In this document: positions 32,261-42,491 of the stretch, one piece after another
How the letters are laid out: each line of letters opens with the position of its first letter
Numbering within the stretch: position 1 is the stretch's first letter
DNA from: CAWBLP01 sp963721065
GTDB taxonomy: Bacteria; Pseudomonadota; Alphaproteobacteria; Acetobacterales; Acetobacteraceae
Direction of reading: 5' to 3'
Length of the DNA stretch: 64,000 nt
Assembly: GCA_963721065.1 (NCBI GenBank)
Contig: CAVRHO010000002.1
Span: 1 to 64,000 of the forward strand
Position numbers and translations under genes: made by a program
Notes under the pieces: model-generated
The model's database searches: none
The model's input: the letters and a program-made list of their open reading frames with translations, nothing else
Told to the model about the DNA's origin: nothing

Positions 32261-33025
32261 TCAGGTTCCGGCCGAGAAGCCGCCGTCCACCGGGATCGCC
32301 GTTCCGGTGACGAAATCCGATGCCGGGCTGGCCAGGAAGGCGGCGATGCCCGCCATGTCCTGCAGGTTGCCCCAGCGGCCGGCGGGGGTGCGGGCCTCCA
32401 CGCGTTCGTGCAGGCCCTCCACCTCACTGCGGGCGCGCCGGGTCAACTCGGTGTCGATCCAGCCGGGCAGCACGGCGTTGACCTGGATGTTGTCCTTCGC
32501 CCAGGCGGTGGCGATCGCCCGGGTCATCTGCACGATGCCGCCCTTGCTGGAGGCATAGGGCGTGGCATAGGGCGCACCAAACAGCGACATCATCGACCCG
32601 GTGTTGATGATCTTGCCGCCGCCGGCCTTCTTCATCGGCGCATAAGCGGCCTGCGAGCACAGGAAGGCGCTGGTCAGGTTGGTGTCCAGCACGTGGTGCC
32701 ACTCTTCTTCGGTGAACTCCTCCGGCATCTTGCGGATCGAGGTGCCGGCGTTGTTCACCAGGATATCCAGCCGGCCGAACTTCGCGACGGTGTCGGCGAC
32801 CAGCTTCACGCACTCGGCCTTGTGGGTGATGTCGGCCGGCAGGAACTCGGCCTGCACGCCCATCGCGCGCAGCGATTCCAGGGCCGGCCCCGCCTTCGCC
32901 GCGTTGCGGCCGGAAATCATGATGTTGGCACCGCAGGAGGCCATGCCCTGCGCCATGCCCAGGCCGATGCCGCCATTGCCGCCGGTGACCAGCGCCACCT
33001 TGCCGGAAAGATCGAACAGTTTCAT
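32261..33025 (-). CDS. SDR family oxidoreductase
   Basis: A 254-residue classical short-chain dehydrogenase/reductase. The cofactor motif is TGGNGGIG (residues 14-21), NNAGT is at 91-95, the catalytic Ser lies in TGSMMSLFG, and the YxxxK pair is Tyr157/Lys161 (PYASSKG). The C-terminal PVDGGFSAGT is standard. Arg40 after the second strand (ISGRN) suggests NADP(H), but this is inference. ATG 33025 gives the correct N-terminus; the same frame stays open far upstream over the divergent glycosyltransferase and is not coding there. It heads the leftward SDR-M20-OYE group. Confidence 0.93.
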   Translation of the reverse strand: MKLFDLSGKVALVTGGNGGIGLGMAQGMASCGANIMISGRNAAKAGPALESLRAMGVQAEFLPADITHKAECVKLVADTVAKFGRLDILVNNAGTSIRKMPEEFTEEEWHHVLDTNLTSAFLCSQAAYAPMKKAGGGKIINTGSMMSLFGAPYATPYASSKGGIVQMTRAIATAWAKDNIQVNAVLPGWIDTELTRRARSEVEGLHERVEARTPAGRWGNLQDMAGIAAFLASPASDFVTGTAIPVDGGFSAGT

Positions 33026-33106
33026 CCGCACACTCCTTGTTGGCGCGAAACTGGCACGGGCGGGCGACGCTGGGCAATCCGGGGACGGCCTGTGTAGAAG
33101 CTGCAG

Positions 33107-34285
33107 ATGACATCCCCCTCCGACAGGCCGGTGGTGTTGCAGGTACTGCCCTCGCTGGTTACCGGCGGGGTGGAGCGCAGCACCGTGGAGATGGCCCAGG
33201 CAATCGCCGAGGCCGAGGGCGTCGCCCTGGTGGCCAGCGCCGGCGGGCCGATGGTCGGCGCGGTGCAGCGCGTCGGCGGCCGGCACATCACCCTGCCGCT
33301 GCACAACAAGGACCCGCTGGTGATGTGGCGCAACGCCGCCCGGCTGGCGGCGCTGATCCGTGCGGAGGGGGTGGGCCTGGTGCACGCCCGCTCCCGCGCG
33401 CCGGCCTGGTCCGCGTTGCTGGCCTGCCGGCGCACCGGGGCCCATTTCGTGACCACCTACCACGGCACCTACAACGAGAACCTGCCGTTCAAGCGCCACT
33501 ACAATGCGGTGATGGCCCGCGGCGAAGTGGTGATCGCCGCCAGCCGCTTCATCGCCGAGCTGATCGTTGCTCGGCACCGCGTGTATCCGACGCGGATCCG
33601 GGTGATCCCGCGCGGCGTCGATCCTGCGGTGTTCGACCCGGAGGCGATTTCGGCCGAACGCGTGGTGCGGTTGGAACGGGCGTGGCGGCTGCCGGAGGGC
33701 GCATCGGTGATCATGCTGCCCGGCCGCCTGACCAGTTGGAAGGGGCAGAGCGTGCTGATCGATGCGCTGGCCCAGGTGCGACGGCCGGACCTGTGCGTGG
33801 TGCTGGTCGGGGCCGACCAGGGCCGTCGCCGCTACGCCGAGAGCCTGATCGCGCAAGCCACCCGGTTGGGCGTGGCGGACCGGCTGCGGCTGGTCGGCCA
33901 GTGCGACGACATGCCCGCGGCGCTGATGCTGGCGGATGTGGTGGTGCACGCCTCCACCCAGGCCGAGGCGTTCGGCCGCGTGGTGATCGAGGCACAGGCC
34001 ATGGCCCGCCCGGTGATCGCTGCGGACCTGGGCGGACCGGTGGAGACGGTGCAGCACGGCCGGACCGGCTGGCGCGTGCCGCCCGGCGACCCGGCGGCGC
34101 TGGCGGCGGCGCTGGAGCAGGTGCTGGCGATGCCGCTGCTGGAGCGCCAGGTGATCGGGTCGCGCGCCCGCGCGAACGTGCCCACCGTCCGGGCGATGCA
34201 GGACGCGACCCTGGAGGTGTACGAGGCGGTGCTGGGCGGCGATGCCTGGACGGAGGCATCGGCCCTGGGTGCGCCCTCGGGCTGA
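33107..34285 (+). CDS. Glycosyltransferase family 4
   Basis: A 392-residue GT-B fold enzyme. The N-terminal acceptor domain begins VVLQVLPSLVTGGVERST, the usual GGxE/GGVE start of GT4 proteins. The donor domain has MLPGRLTSWKGQSVLIDAL and the E-x7-E motif EAFGRVVIEAQAMARPVIA, followed by DLGGPVETVQHGRTGW. It should transfer a sugar from a nucleotide donor during cell-surface polysaccharide or lipid glycosylation; donor and acceptor cannot be named. It is divergent from the SDR gene (81-base gap) and stands alone. Confidence 0.92.
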   Translation: MTSPSDRPVVLQVLPSLVTGGVERSTVEMAQAIAEAEGVALVASAGGPMVGAVQRVGGRHITLPLHNKDPLVMWRNAARLAALIRAEGVGLVHARSRAPAWSALLACRRTGAHFVTTYHGTYNENLPFKRHYNAVMARGEVVIAASRFIAELIVARHRVYPTRIRVIPRGVDPAVFDPEAISAERVVRLERAWRLPEGASVIMLPGRLTSWKGQSVLIDALAQVRRPDLCVVLVGADQGRRRYAESLIAQATRLGVADRLRLVGQCDDMPAALMLADVVVHASTQAEAFGRVVIEAQAMARPVIAADLGGPVETVQHGRTGWRVPPGDPAALAAALEQVLAMPLLERQVIGSRARANVPTVRAMQDATLEVYEAVLGGDAWTEASALGAPSG

Positions 34286-34347
34286 CGGCGGTTGGTCATT
34301 CCGCCGGGGAGCATGGCCGAGCCCCGCCGTGTACCCGGGATGGGCGG

Positions 34348-34416
34348 GCATTCTCCGTATCAATCGCGACCCGATCGTTCCGGGATAGATGCCGGATCAA
34401 GTCGGACCATGACCAT
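34348..34416 (-). repeat. Interspersed intergenic repeat, copy D
   Basis: On the minus strand this resembles copies at 42174, 44041 and 56785: a CATGGTCCGACTTGATCCGG block, then GGAACGATCGGGTCG, then a gap and ACGGAG. It lies between two convergent genes. Further similarity (CGGCCATGC) continues to about 34300. Confidence 0.5.
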
Positions 34417-34443
34417 GTGGTAGAGGCGGATTGACGGTCGATA

Positions 34444-35688
34444 TCAGGCGCCCTTCACCATCGGACAGCCGCCTTCGTTCATCGGCCGGAACGCCTGGTC
34501 GGCCGGCACCGTGCGCTTCAGGTTGTAGTAGTCCCACGGCTCCTTCGACTCGGCGGGTGATTTCACCTCGAACAGATACATGTTGTGGATCACCCGGCCG
34601 TCCTTGCGCACCTTGCCGTGGCCGAACAGCGGATCATCGGTGGGCGTGGCCTTCATCTGCTCCACCGCCGCCAGGCCGCTCGCCTTCGCCTTGTCCACGC
34701 CGATCGCGGCCACCGCCTTCAGGTAGTGGGTGACGGCGGAATACTGGCCGGCATGCACGGACCCGGGCATCACGCCGTTGAACTGCGCGGCGAAGCGCTT
34801 GCCGAACTGGCGGGTGCCGGCGTTGAGGTTCCAGTAGAACGGCTCGGTCAGCAGCACGCCCTGGGCGGCCTGCAGGCCGACGCCATGCACGTCGTGCAGC
34901 AGGAACAGCAGGCCGGCGACTTTCTGCCCGCCCCTGGTGATGCCGAACTCGGCGGCCTGCTTGATGCAGTTCACCGTATCGCCGCCGCCGTTCGCCAGGC
35001 CGATCGCCTTGGCGCCGCTGGCCTTTGCCTGCACCAGGAAGGCCGAGAAATCGGTGGTGCCGGGGAACGGCGCCAGCGCCTGGCCCAGCACCTTGCCGCC
35101 GGCGGCCTGCACGAAGCTGGCGGCGTCGTGCTGCAGCGAGTGGCCGAAGGCGTAGTCGGCGGTGATGAAGAACCAGGTATCGGCGCCTTCCTTCACCGAG
35201 GCGTCCACCACCGCATGTGGCATGGACCAGGTGTCGTACACCCAGTGCAGGTGGTTCGGCCCGCAATGCGCCCCGGTGATGGCGGCCGAGGCGCCGCCGG
35301 TGAAGATCGCCACCTTGTCGCGCTGCTTCATCAGGTCGCTGATGGCGAAAGCGGCCGAGGACAGCGGCACGTCGGTGATCAGATCGACGCCCTGGTTTTC
35401 CACCCAGTCCTTGGCGATGGCGAGCGCCACATCGGGTTTCAACTGCAGGTCGCCCTGCACCAGCTCCACCTTGATGTCGGGATGCGCCTTCATGAAGTCT
35501 TCGATCGCGAGCTTCGCGCCGAGCACGGAGCCGGGACCGGTGTTGGCGGCGTAGGCGCCGGACATGTCGGTGAGTACGCCGACGCGGATCGGCTTCTGCT
35601 GCGCCCGGGCGCGACGTGGTGCCGCGGTAGCGGTGATGGTGGCGAGCCCGCCGCCCAGAACAGCACGACGGCTGACGCTTGAGCGCAT
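34444..35688 (-). CDS. ABC transporter substrate-binding protein (branched-chain amino acid type)
   Basis: 414 residues. The Tat-type signal peptide has SRRAVLGGG at residues 6-14 and cleavage near ARAQ. The mature protein starts PIRVGVLTDMSGAYAANTGPGS and has the type I periplasmic-binding fold of LivJ-like receptors (DWVENQGVDLITDVPLSSAA, GADTWFFITADYAFG). ATG 35688 is preferred because AGGGGGG lies about 8 bases upstream and the signal peptide follows; the frame remains open to 35766 without a signal sequence. No permease or ATPase genes of the Liv type are next to it, so it is either an orphan receptor or served from elsewhere. The ligand is unknown. Confidence 0.9.
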   Translation of the reverse strand: MRSSVSRRAVLGGGLATITATAAPRRARAQQKPIRVGVLTDMSGAYAANTGPGSVLGAKLAIEDFMKAHPDIKVELVQGDLQLKPDVALAIAKDWVENQGVDLITDVPLSSAAFAISDLMKQRDKVAIFTGGASAAITGAHCGPNHLHWVYDTWSMPHAVVDASVKEGADTWFFITADYAFGHSLQHDAASFVQAAGGKVLGQALAPFPGTTDFSAFLVQAKASGAKAIGLANGGGDTVNCIKQAAEFGITRGGQKVAGLLFLLHDVHGVGLQAAQGVLLTEPFYWNLNAGTRQFGKRFAAQFNGVMPGSVHAGQYSAVTHYLKAVAAIGVDKAKASGLAAVEQMKATPTDDPLFGHGKVRKDGRVIHNMYLFEVKSPAESKEPWDYYNLKRTVPADQAFRPMNEGGCPMVKGA

Positions 35689-36038
35689 CGCTTTCCCCCC
35701 TGATTTGCCGGTGTGCTTACAGGCCGGCTTCTGGAATTGACTGTAGCCAACGGGCCCCCGTCGCACAACGCGTCAGTGCCGGGGTTCGGCGGCCGGGACG
35801 CGAGATGGAGCGGGCCGGCCGAAACGGGAGGCACGCCGTCAACCCATGGCCGTGACCGGCAGATGTGAGTGGGGCGGTTTTCGTTGCCGCGATGAGCGTC
35901 GGGAAATTTTACACGCCCGCGCAGAGCATCTGCCATCCGGGCTCCAACGCTCTGTAATAACGAGAGATTAACGATCGGAACGCGTTTTGCATGTCAGGTT
36001 GACGGATTATTGCGTCTTAGTTTCGGGAGTTGACGCGA
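35689..36038. other. Divergent intergenic region
   Basis: 350 bases between the binding-protein gene and the PEP-CTERM gene, with no gene seen. The right third (35890-36038) is AT-richer and includes GTAATAACGAGAGATTAACG. A TTGACG hexamer at 35999-36004 could be a -35 element, but no convincing -10 is spaced correctly. GGGAG at 36025-36029 is the likely ribosome-binding site of the PEP-CTERM gene. Confidence 0.5.
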
Positions 36039-36713
36039 ATGAAGTTCCTGCTTGCGGCCTGCGCCGTCGCCACCGCGCTCGGGGCCAGCCCGGCCTGGGC
36101 AACGGTCATCAGCTACAGCCACGTCACGCCTTCGGCTTCGGGGGCCTACACAGACACGTTCACCTTGCCGGCGTTCAATGCTGCCCTCGGCAGCCTCAGT
36201 TCCATTGAAATCGCGCTGTCCTCGGACACCAATGCAAATGTCCAGATCTATAATGCAACAGGGGTTGCGCAGTCCTTCACCGATGCCTTTGCCAAAGTCG
36301 CGGTGTCAGTGACCGGGCCGGGTGGCGTGTTCACGAACACGAATCCGACCGCAAGCGTGGCGTCCGGCACGGCATCAGCGGGATTGAGCAACTTTCCGGG
36401 ACTGGTCGGGACGGCGGCGTCATCCACCTTTGTCTCCTTCGCCGATTTCTCCAACTACGAAGCATCGTCCCCTGGCCTCCCTCTCAGCTTTACCGTGACA
36501 GTCGGGACGGGCTCGTATGGTGGGTCGGCGGCCACGGGCGTGTTCTTCGGCGGCAGTGAGAATGCCGGCGGCACCACCACGTTGACCTATACGTACTCAC
36601 CCCCTTCCGGAAATGCACCGCAGGTACCGGAACCGGCGAGTCTGGCCCTGTTGGGGGTCGGCATGCTGGGAATTGCCGTGGCACGCCGGCGGCCGCGGGT
36701 CCGACGCAACTGA
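36039..36713 (+). CDS. PEP-CTERM sorting domain protein (choice-of-anchor E-like)
   Basis: A 224-residue exported protein. The signal peptide is residues 1-21 (MKFLLAACAVATALG..AWA). The body is Ser/Thr/Gly-rich and beta-like; FTLPAFNAALGSLSSIEIAL and the terminal TTTLTYTYSPP fit the choice-of-anchor E domain. The C-terminus is a textbook PEP-CTERM signal: VPEPASLALLGVGMLGIAVA followed by RRRPRVRR. Such proteins are recognised by an exosortase (EpsH/XrtA type) and released to the surface or extracellular matrix. ATG 36039 is chosen because GGGAG lies 9 bases upstream; a TTG at 36030 is rejected. No exosortase or polysaccharide cluster is in the window. Confidence 0.88.
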   Translation: MKFLLAACAVATALGASPAWATVISYSHVTPSASGAYTDTFTLPAFNAALGSLSSIEIALSSDTNANVQIYNATGVAQSFTDAFAKVAVSVTGPGGVFTNTNPTASVASGTASAGLSNFPGLVGTAASSTFVSFADFSNYEASSPGLPLSFTVTVGTGSYGGSAATGVFFGGSENAGGTTTLTYTYSPPSGNAPQVPEPASLALLGVGMLGIAVARRRPRVRRN

Positions 36714-36793
36714 GGCTTCAGTCCGGTCGGTCCGTGCCGTAAGCGCTGCGTGTACGCCCTGGGCCCCTCCACCGGCCGCCCAGGGTTGTCACG

Positions 36794-38070
36794 TCACCCG
36801 ATCGCGAACCGCAGCGCCGACAACGCGGCAATCACCCACACCGCACCCGCGATCTCCCGCACCCGCCCGCCGATCACCTTCACCGCGACATAGGCGATGA
36901 ACCCAAGGCCGATGCCGGTGGCGATGGAGAAGGTGAACGGCACGCCGATCGCCACCACCACCGCCGGCACGTACTCGCTGGGATCGTCCCAGCGCAGGTG
37001 CTGCAGCGCCGCCATCATCAGGCAGGCGACGAACACCAGCGCCGGCGCGGTGGCGTAGGACGGGATTGCCGTGGCGATCGGTGCGAAGAACAGCGTCAGC
37101 AGGAACAGCACCGCGACCACCACCGAGGTCAGGCCGGTGCGGCCGCCGGCCTGGATGCCGGCCGCGCTCTCGATGTAGCTGGTGGTCGTGCTGGTGCCCA
37201 GCAGCGCGCCCAGGATCGCGCCGCCACTGTCGGCCAGCAGCGCCTCCCGCAGCCGCGGCACCGTGCCGTCCGGGCGCATCAGCCCGGCGCGGTGGGTGAC
37301 GGCGATCAGCGTGCCGGCGTTGTCCAGCACATCGACCAGGAAGAAGGTGAGCACCACCACCGGAATGCCCAGGCTCAGCGCACCGTGGATGTCCAGCTTG
37401 AACAGGGTGGGCATCAGCGAGGGCGGCATCGACACCACGCCGTGCAGATGCGTCAGGCCCAGCGGAATGCCCAGCGCGGCGGTGGCCAGGATGCCGATCA
37501 GGATCGACCCGGTGATGCCGCGCGCCGCCAGGCCGGCCATGATGATGAACCCCAGGCAGGACAGCAGCACGGTCGGCTTGTCCACCGGCCCCAGCGTGAC
37601 CAGCGTGTCGGGATTGCCGACCACCAGGCCCATCTCGTGCAGCCCGATCAGCCCCAGGAACAGGCCGATGCCGGCGCCGATGCCCAGTTTCAGCGACAGC
37701 GGGATGGCATTGATCAGCCACTCCCGCACGCGGAACACGCTGACCAGCAGGAACAGCACGCCGGACAGGAACACCGCGCCCAGCGCGGTCTGCCACGGCA
37801 CGCCCATGCCCTTCACCACGACATAGGTGAAATACGCGTTCAGCCCCATGCCCGGGGCCAGCGCCAGCGGCAGGTTGGCGAACAGCCCCATCGCCGCGGA
37901 GCCCAGCGCCGCGGCGATGCAGGTGGCGACGAACGCCGCGCCGTGGTTGATCCCGGCACCGGCCAGGATGCCCGGATTGACCACCACGATATAGGCCATC
38001 GTCAGGTAGGTGGTCAGGCCGGCCAGCAGCTCGGTCCGCAGGCTGCTGCCGTTCTCCTGGATCTGGAACA

Positions 38071-38071
<1 letters not shown>
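36794..38071 (-). CDS. NCS2 family permease (AzgA/PbuG-like, purine uptake)
   Basis: 425 residues with about 12-14 membrane helices. AzgA-subfamily signatures are LTTYLTMAYIVVVNPGILA, ANLPLALAPGMGLNAYFTY with the conserved NAYF, and DVLDNAGTLIAVTHRAGL followed by LGTSTTTSYIESAAGIQAGGRTGLT. Members import adenine, guanine or hypoxanthine with protons; specificity cannot be assigned from sequence alone. ATG 38071 overlaps the stop of the upstream SMP-30 gene by one base (TGATG), so the two are translationally coupled. Longer in-frame extension upstream lies inside the SMP-30 gene and is not coding. Confidence 0.93.
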
Positions 38072-39009
<938 letters not shown>

Positions 39010-39161
39010 GTGTCGTTTCCTTTGTCGTTATGAAGTTGCGGGCTCCACGCCCCGTGTCGGCGGGGGCTGGGGGAGGGGGGTGCGATCGGCCCCGCCCCGT
39101 GCGCCCCCTGCGCCTCTTTCGCAACGGGGGGAGTCGCTTGTCCTTCGCTGGTCCGCGACTC

Positions 39162-39965
39162 CTACCGCCCTTTCCACACCGGCTTGCGCTTCTCCACGTA
39201 GGCGCGCACGCCCTCGACGCGGTCCTCGCTCTGGTACGGGCTGATCCCTTCGTTGAGGCGCAGCGCGGCGTTCACCGGCATGCCGTTGGCACGCACCGCG
39301 GTTTCCTTCATCCGCCGCAGCGTCACCGGCGCGTTCTCGCAGATCGCCTCGGCAAGCTTCACCGCCTCGGCCAGCGCCTGGCCCTTCGGCACGACGCGGT
39401 TCACCAGGCCCCAGCGGCGCGCCTCCTCCATATTGATGTACTCGCCCAGGTACAGCATCTCATACGCGATCGCTGCCGGAACGATGCGCGGCAGCATGAC
39501 GTTGGCGAAATGCGCGCCCTTGCCGCGCTTCGCCTCCGGCAGCCCCATCAGCGCCTGCTCCGCCGCGACGCGCATGTCGCAGGCCAGCGCCAGCTCGCAG
39601 CCGCCCGCCACTGCCGATCCGTTCAGCGCGGCAATCGTTGGCTTGTAGGTTTCCAGCACCACTTCGTACACGTATCGCTGGATGCGCGACAGCAGCGGCT
39701 GGAACGGCTTGCCGGCGGCATCGGCGTTGGCCCGCTCCTTCAGGTCGGCGCCGGCGCAGAACGCACGATCGCCCACCGCGGTGAGGATCACGGCGCGCAC
39801 CTCGGAATCGGCATTGGCCTCGACGAATGCCTCCACCAGCGCGTCGGTCAGTGCCGGCGACATCGCGTTGGAACGATGCGGACGGTTGATGGTCAGGATG
39901 CGGATGTGCCCGCGGTTCTCGATCAGCAGCACCGGCCCGGTGTCGCCGTTGTTCGTATCGCTCAC
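39162..39965 (-). CDS. Enoyl-CoA hydratase/isomerase family protein
   Basis: 267 residues with the crotonase fold. The oxyanion-hole and CoA regions are visible: DRAFCAGADLKER (residues 68-80) and LNGSAVAGGCELALACD. The catalytic-type glutamate is in ALMGLPEAKRGKGA. The C-terminal helices end in EKRKPVWKGR. Crotonases hydrate or isomerise enoyl-CoA thioesters; the substrate is unknown. The start is GTG 39965 (MSDTNNGDT). It is a single gene, with 150 bases of GC-rich non-coding DNA after it. Confidence 0.93.
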   Translation of the reverse strand: MSDTNNGDTGPVLLIENRGHIRILTINRPHRSNAMSPALTDALVEAFVEANADSEVRAVILTAVGDRAFCAGADLKERANADAAGKPFQPLLSRIQRYVYEVVLETYKPTIAALNGSAVAGGCELALACDMRVAAEQALMGLPEAKRGKGAHFANVMLPRIVPAAIAYEMLYLGEYINMEEARRWGLVNRVVPKGQALAEAVKLAEAICENAPVTLRRMKETAVRANGMPVNAALRLNEGISPYQSEDRVEGVRAYVEKRKPVWKGR

Positions 39966-40186
39966 GCGCGCGTCCTCCTTGCGGCCGAGGCCGGACCATA
40001 AGCAGCTTTTCGGCTGCGTGTCATGACGGGCCCGGGCCTGCGGGCGGCCGAAGCCGGCCGGCTCCGCGTCCGCGGCATGCCAGGCGCCGGCGTGACGAAC
40101 CGCGCCGGCTCATGCACGGACCGCGCGTGACGTTCCGCGCCGCGGGTGCTACCAGCACGTAGCCGGCCACCTGCAGGAGACCCGCC

Positions 40187-41512
40187 ATGCCAGCTCATTA
40201 CGACCTGCTGATCCGCCGCGGCACCTGTGTGCTGCCCTGGGGCATGGAAGCCACCGATGTCGGCGTGCGCAACGGCCGCATCGCCGCGCTCGGCGTTCCC
40301 GCGGACGCCACCGCCGACCAGACCATCGACGCGCACGGGCTGCACGTGCTGCCCGGCCTGATCGACCCGCATGTCCACCTGCGCGACCCCGGCGACAAGG
40401 CGGTGGAAACCATCCCCACCGGCACCAAAGCGGCGGTGCTGGGCGGCCTCGCCGCCGTGTTCGACATGCCGAACACCAAGCCGTCCATCACGGACGCGGA
40501 CCGGCTGGCCTGGAAGCAGGAATATGTCGAGCGCGAGTCCTGGTGCGACATGGGCCTGTATATCGGCGGCACCAAAACCAACATCCCCGAACTGGCGGAG
40601 CTGGAACTCGCCCGCGGCGTCTGCGCCATCAAGATCTTCGCCGGCAGCTCCACCGGCGACCTGATGGTGGAGGACGATGAGAACCTGGAGCGTGTGATGC
40701 GCTCCGGCCGCCGCCGCATCGCCTATCACAGCGAGGACGAGTACCGCCTGCAGGCCCGCAAGCCGATGTTCAAGTCGGGCGATCCCTACACGAAGCACAT
40801 GGAATGGCGCGACGAGGAATGCGCCTTCCTGGGCACCCGCCGCCTGATGGCGCTGGCCCGCGCCACGGGGCGGCCGGCGCATATCCTGCACGTGTCCACC
40901 GCGCAGGAACTGGACTACCTGAAGGACTTCCGCGACATCGCCACCTGCGAGGTGCTGGTGAACCACCTGACCCAGGTGGCGCCGGACTGCTACGAGAAGC
41001 TGAAGGGCTTCGGCGTGATGAACCCGCCGATCCGCGGACGGGAGCATCTGGAGGCCGCCTGGCGGGCGATCAACGACGGGACGGTGGATACGGTCGGCTC
41101 CGACCACGCGCCGCATGCGCGGGACAAGAAGATGCTGCCCTGGCCGGACTGCCCCGCCGGGCTGACCGGCGTGCAGACCATCGTGCCGGTGATGCTGAAC
41201 CACGTGAACGCCGGCCGGCTGCCGCTGACCCGCCTCGTCGATCTGCTGTGCGCCGGCCCGGCGCGCGTCTACGGCGTGGTGGGCAAGGGCCGGCTCGCCG
41301 CGGGCTACGACGCGGACTTCACCCTGGTGGATATGAAACACCGCCGCCGCATCGAGGAGTCGTGGATCGTCTCCCCCTGCGGCTGGACGCCGTTCGCCGG
41401 CATGGACATCACCGGCTGGCCGGTCTCCACCATCGTGCGTGGCCGCACGGTGATGCGCGATGACGAGGTGCTGGGCAACCCCACCGGTCGCCTGGTGCAG
41501 TTCCGGGGCTGA
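40187..41512 (+). CDS. pyrC: Dihydroorotase-like amidohydrolase (PyrC type I family)
   Basis: A 441-residue TIM-barrel metal hydrolase. The metal-binding HxH is His62 and His64 in DPHVHLRDPGD. The substrate loop is DMPNTKPS, the carboxylated lysine is probably Lys149 in AIKIFAGSS, further metal histidines are in HILHVSTAQELDY, and the catalytic Asp is in TVGSDHAPHARDKK. It should cyclise carbamoyl-aspartate to dihydroorotate in pyrimidine synthesis. Some proteins of this length are annotated as dihydroorotases but act on other cyclic amides, and no pyr partner genes are adjacent. GCAGGAGA about 10 bases upstream of ATG 40187 sets the start. Confidence 0.9.
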   Translation: MPAHYDLLIRRGTCVLPWGMEATDVGVRNGRIAALGVPADATADQTIDAHGLHVLPGLIDPHVHLRDPGDKAVETIPTGTKAAVLGGLAAVFDMPNTKPSITDADRLAWKQEYVERESWCDMGLYIGGTKTNIPELAELELARGVCAIKIFAGSSTGDLMVEDDENLERVMRSGRRRIAYHSEDEYRLQARKPMFKSGDPYTKHMEWRDEECAFLGTRRLMALARATGRPAHILHVSTAQELDYLKDFRDIATCEVLVNHLTQVAPDCYEKLKGFGVMNPPIRGREHLEAAWRAINDGTVDTVGSDHAPHARDKKMLPWPDCPAGLTGVQTIVPVMLNHVNAGRLPLTRLVDLLCAGPARVYGVVGKGRLAAGYDADFTLVDMKHRRRIEESWIVSPCGWTPFAGMDITGWPVSTIVRGRTVMRDDEVLGNPTGRLVQFRG

Positions 41513-41569
41513 TCCGCGGTTGCGGGCCGTTCCTGCACGGGTGGCGCGCGTCAGGGCGGGGAAGAGCCG

Positions 41570-42061
41570 GTGAAGACGCTGCTGATCGTCTTCCACTCGC
41601 GCACCGGCGGCACCCGCCAGATGGCCGAGGCGGCCTTGCGCGGTGCGGAAACCGAATCCACCGTACGCACCCGGCTGGTGCCCGCGCCGGACGCGGCGGG
41701 CGACGACGTGCTGCAGGCCGACGGCTATATCTTCGCCACGCCGGAGAACCTGGCGGCGATGGCCGGGCGGATGAAGGACTTCTTCGACCGCACCTATTAT
41801 GACGTGCTGGAGCGCATCAACGGCCGCCCCTACGCCATGCTGATCTGCGCCGGCAGCGACGGCGAGAACGCGGTCCGGCAGATCCGGCGCATCGCGAATG
41901 GCTGGCGGCTGCGCTCCGTGGCGGACCCGGCCATCGTCTGCACCCACGCACAGACGCCGGAGAAGATCCTGGCACCCAAGACCATCGATCCGGCCGACCT
42001 GGAACGCTGCAAGGAAATGGGCGCGGCGCTGGCGGCCGGACTGGCCGCCGGCATCTTCTGA
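41570..42061 (+). CDS. Flavodoxin-like protein
   Basis: 163 residues with a GTG start. The FMN-phosphate loop is HSRTGGTRQMAEAALRGAE at residues 9-27, followed by DGYIFATPENLAAMAGRMKDFFDRTYYD, which matches the flavodoxin-like/NAD(P)H-dependent oxidoreductase group (TPENxxxMxGxxKxFxDRxYY). It is probably a small FMN protein for electron transfer or quinone reduction. It follows dihydroorotase by 57 bases in the same direction, so co-transcription is possible. No terminator is visible before the heptanucleotide repeat downstream. Confidence 0.85.
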   Translation: MKTLLIVFHSRTGGTRQMAEAALRGAETESTVRTRLVPAPDAAGDDVLQADGYIFATPENLAAMAGRMKDFFDRTYYDVLERINGRPYAMLICAGSDGENAVRQIRRIANGWRLRSVADPAIVCTHAQTPEKILAPKTIDPADLERCKEMGAALAAGLAAGIF

Positions 42062-42073
42062 GGCGAGCCGCCT

Positions 42074-42134
42074 TGGCGTTTGGCGTTTGGCGTTTGGCGT
42101 TTGGCGTTTGGCGTTTGGCGTTTGGCGTTTGGCG
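42074..42134 (+). repeat. Heptanucleotide tandem repeat (TGGCGTT)8
   Basis: Eight exact copies of TGGCGTT (42074-42129) plus a partial TGGCG, starting 13 bases after the flavodoxin stop. The copies show no variation, a sign of recent slippage. The array is intergenic, so length changes would not alter a protein directly. Confidence 0.95.
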
Positions 42135-42173
42135 CACAGCCGGCTGTAAACCGGCACGCTGGCACCAGTCCAT

Positions 42174-42242
42174 CATGTCATGACCGTGCTCCACCCGGAC
42201 ATCGGCATCGGAACGATCGGGCCGGGACCCAATGGAACATGT
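42174..42242 (+). repeat. Interspersed intergenic repeat, copy A
   Basis: CATGTCATGACCGTG, CCACCCGGACATCGGCATCGG and GGAACGATCGGGCCGGG line up with copies at 34348 (minus), 44041 and 56785. A second block (GCGGCCATGACCCGGAA) near 42276 also recurs after copy B. Confidence 0.5.
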
Positions 42243-42491
42243 CGTCCCGGAGGGAGAGAAGCGGGGTCAGACGCGGCCATGACCCGGAAGCACGGCGCCC
42301 GTCCGCGCTGGTTGAACATGCATGGGGCGACGGTCCGCCGCCGATGACGGCTCCATGCCGGCGGCAGCCGGATCGCGGCCGGGTACGACAAGTCCTGCGC
42401 CGAATGCGACGGGACTCCCCGACCTGCCGGATTAAGTTAACCTCACGTCTCCGTGGCTTGCCCGAAGTGTCGTCAAGCCTACAGTGGGCGA

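Larger units (their letters stand above)
42062..42491. other. Intergenic region with repeats
   Basis: About 430 bases with no gene. It contains the heptanucleotide array (42074-42134), an interspersed repeat (from 42174), and at 42420-42490 the probable promoter region of the DUF3108 gene. AATTCGGC-type or TATA-like boxes are not clear; TTAAGTTAACC near 42431 is a short palindrome. Confidence 0.5.

Noticed and set aside
33026..34363. Long minus-strand frame continuing upstream of the SDR gene
   Set aside because: It is antisense to a clear GT4 glycosyltransferase and lacks any domain.
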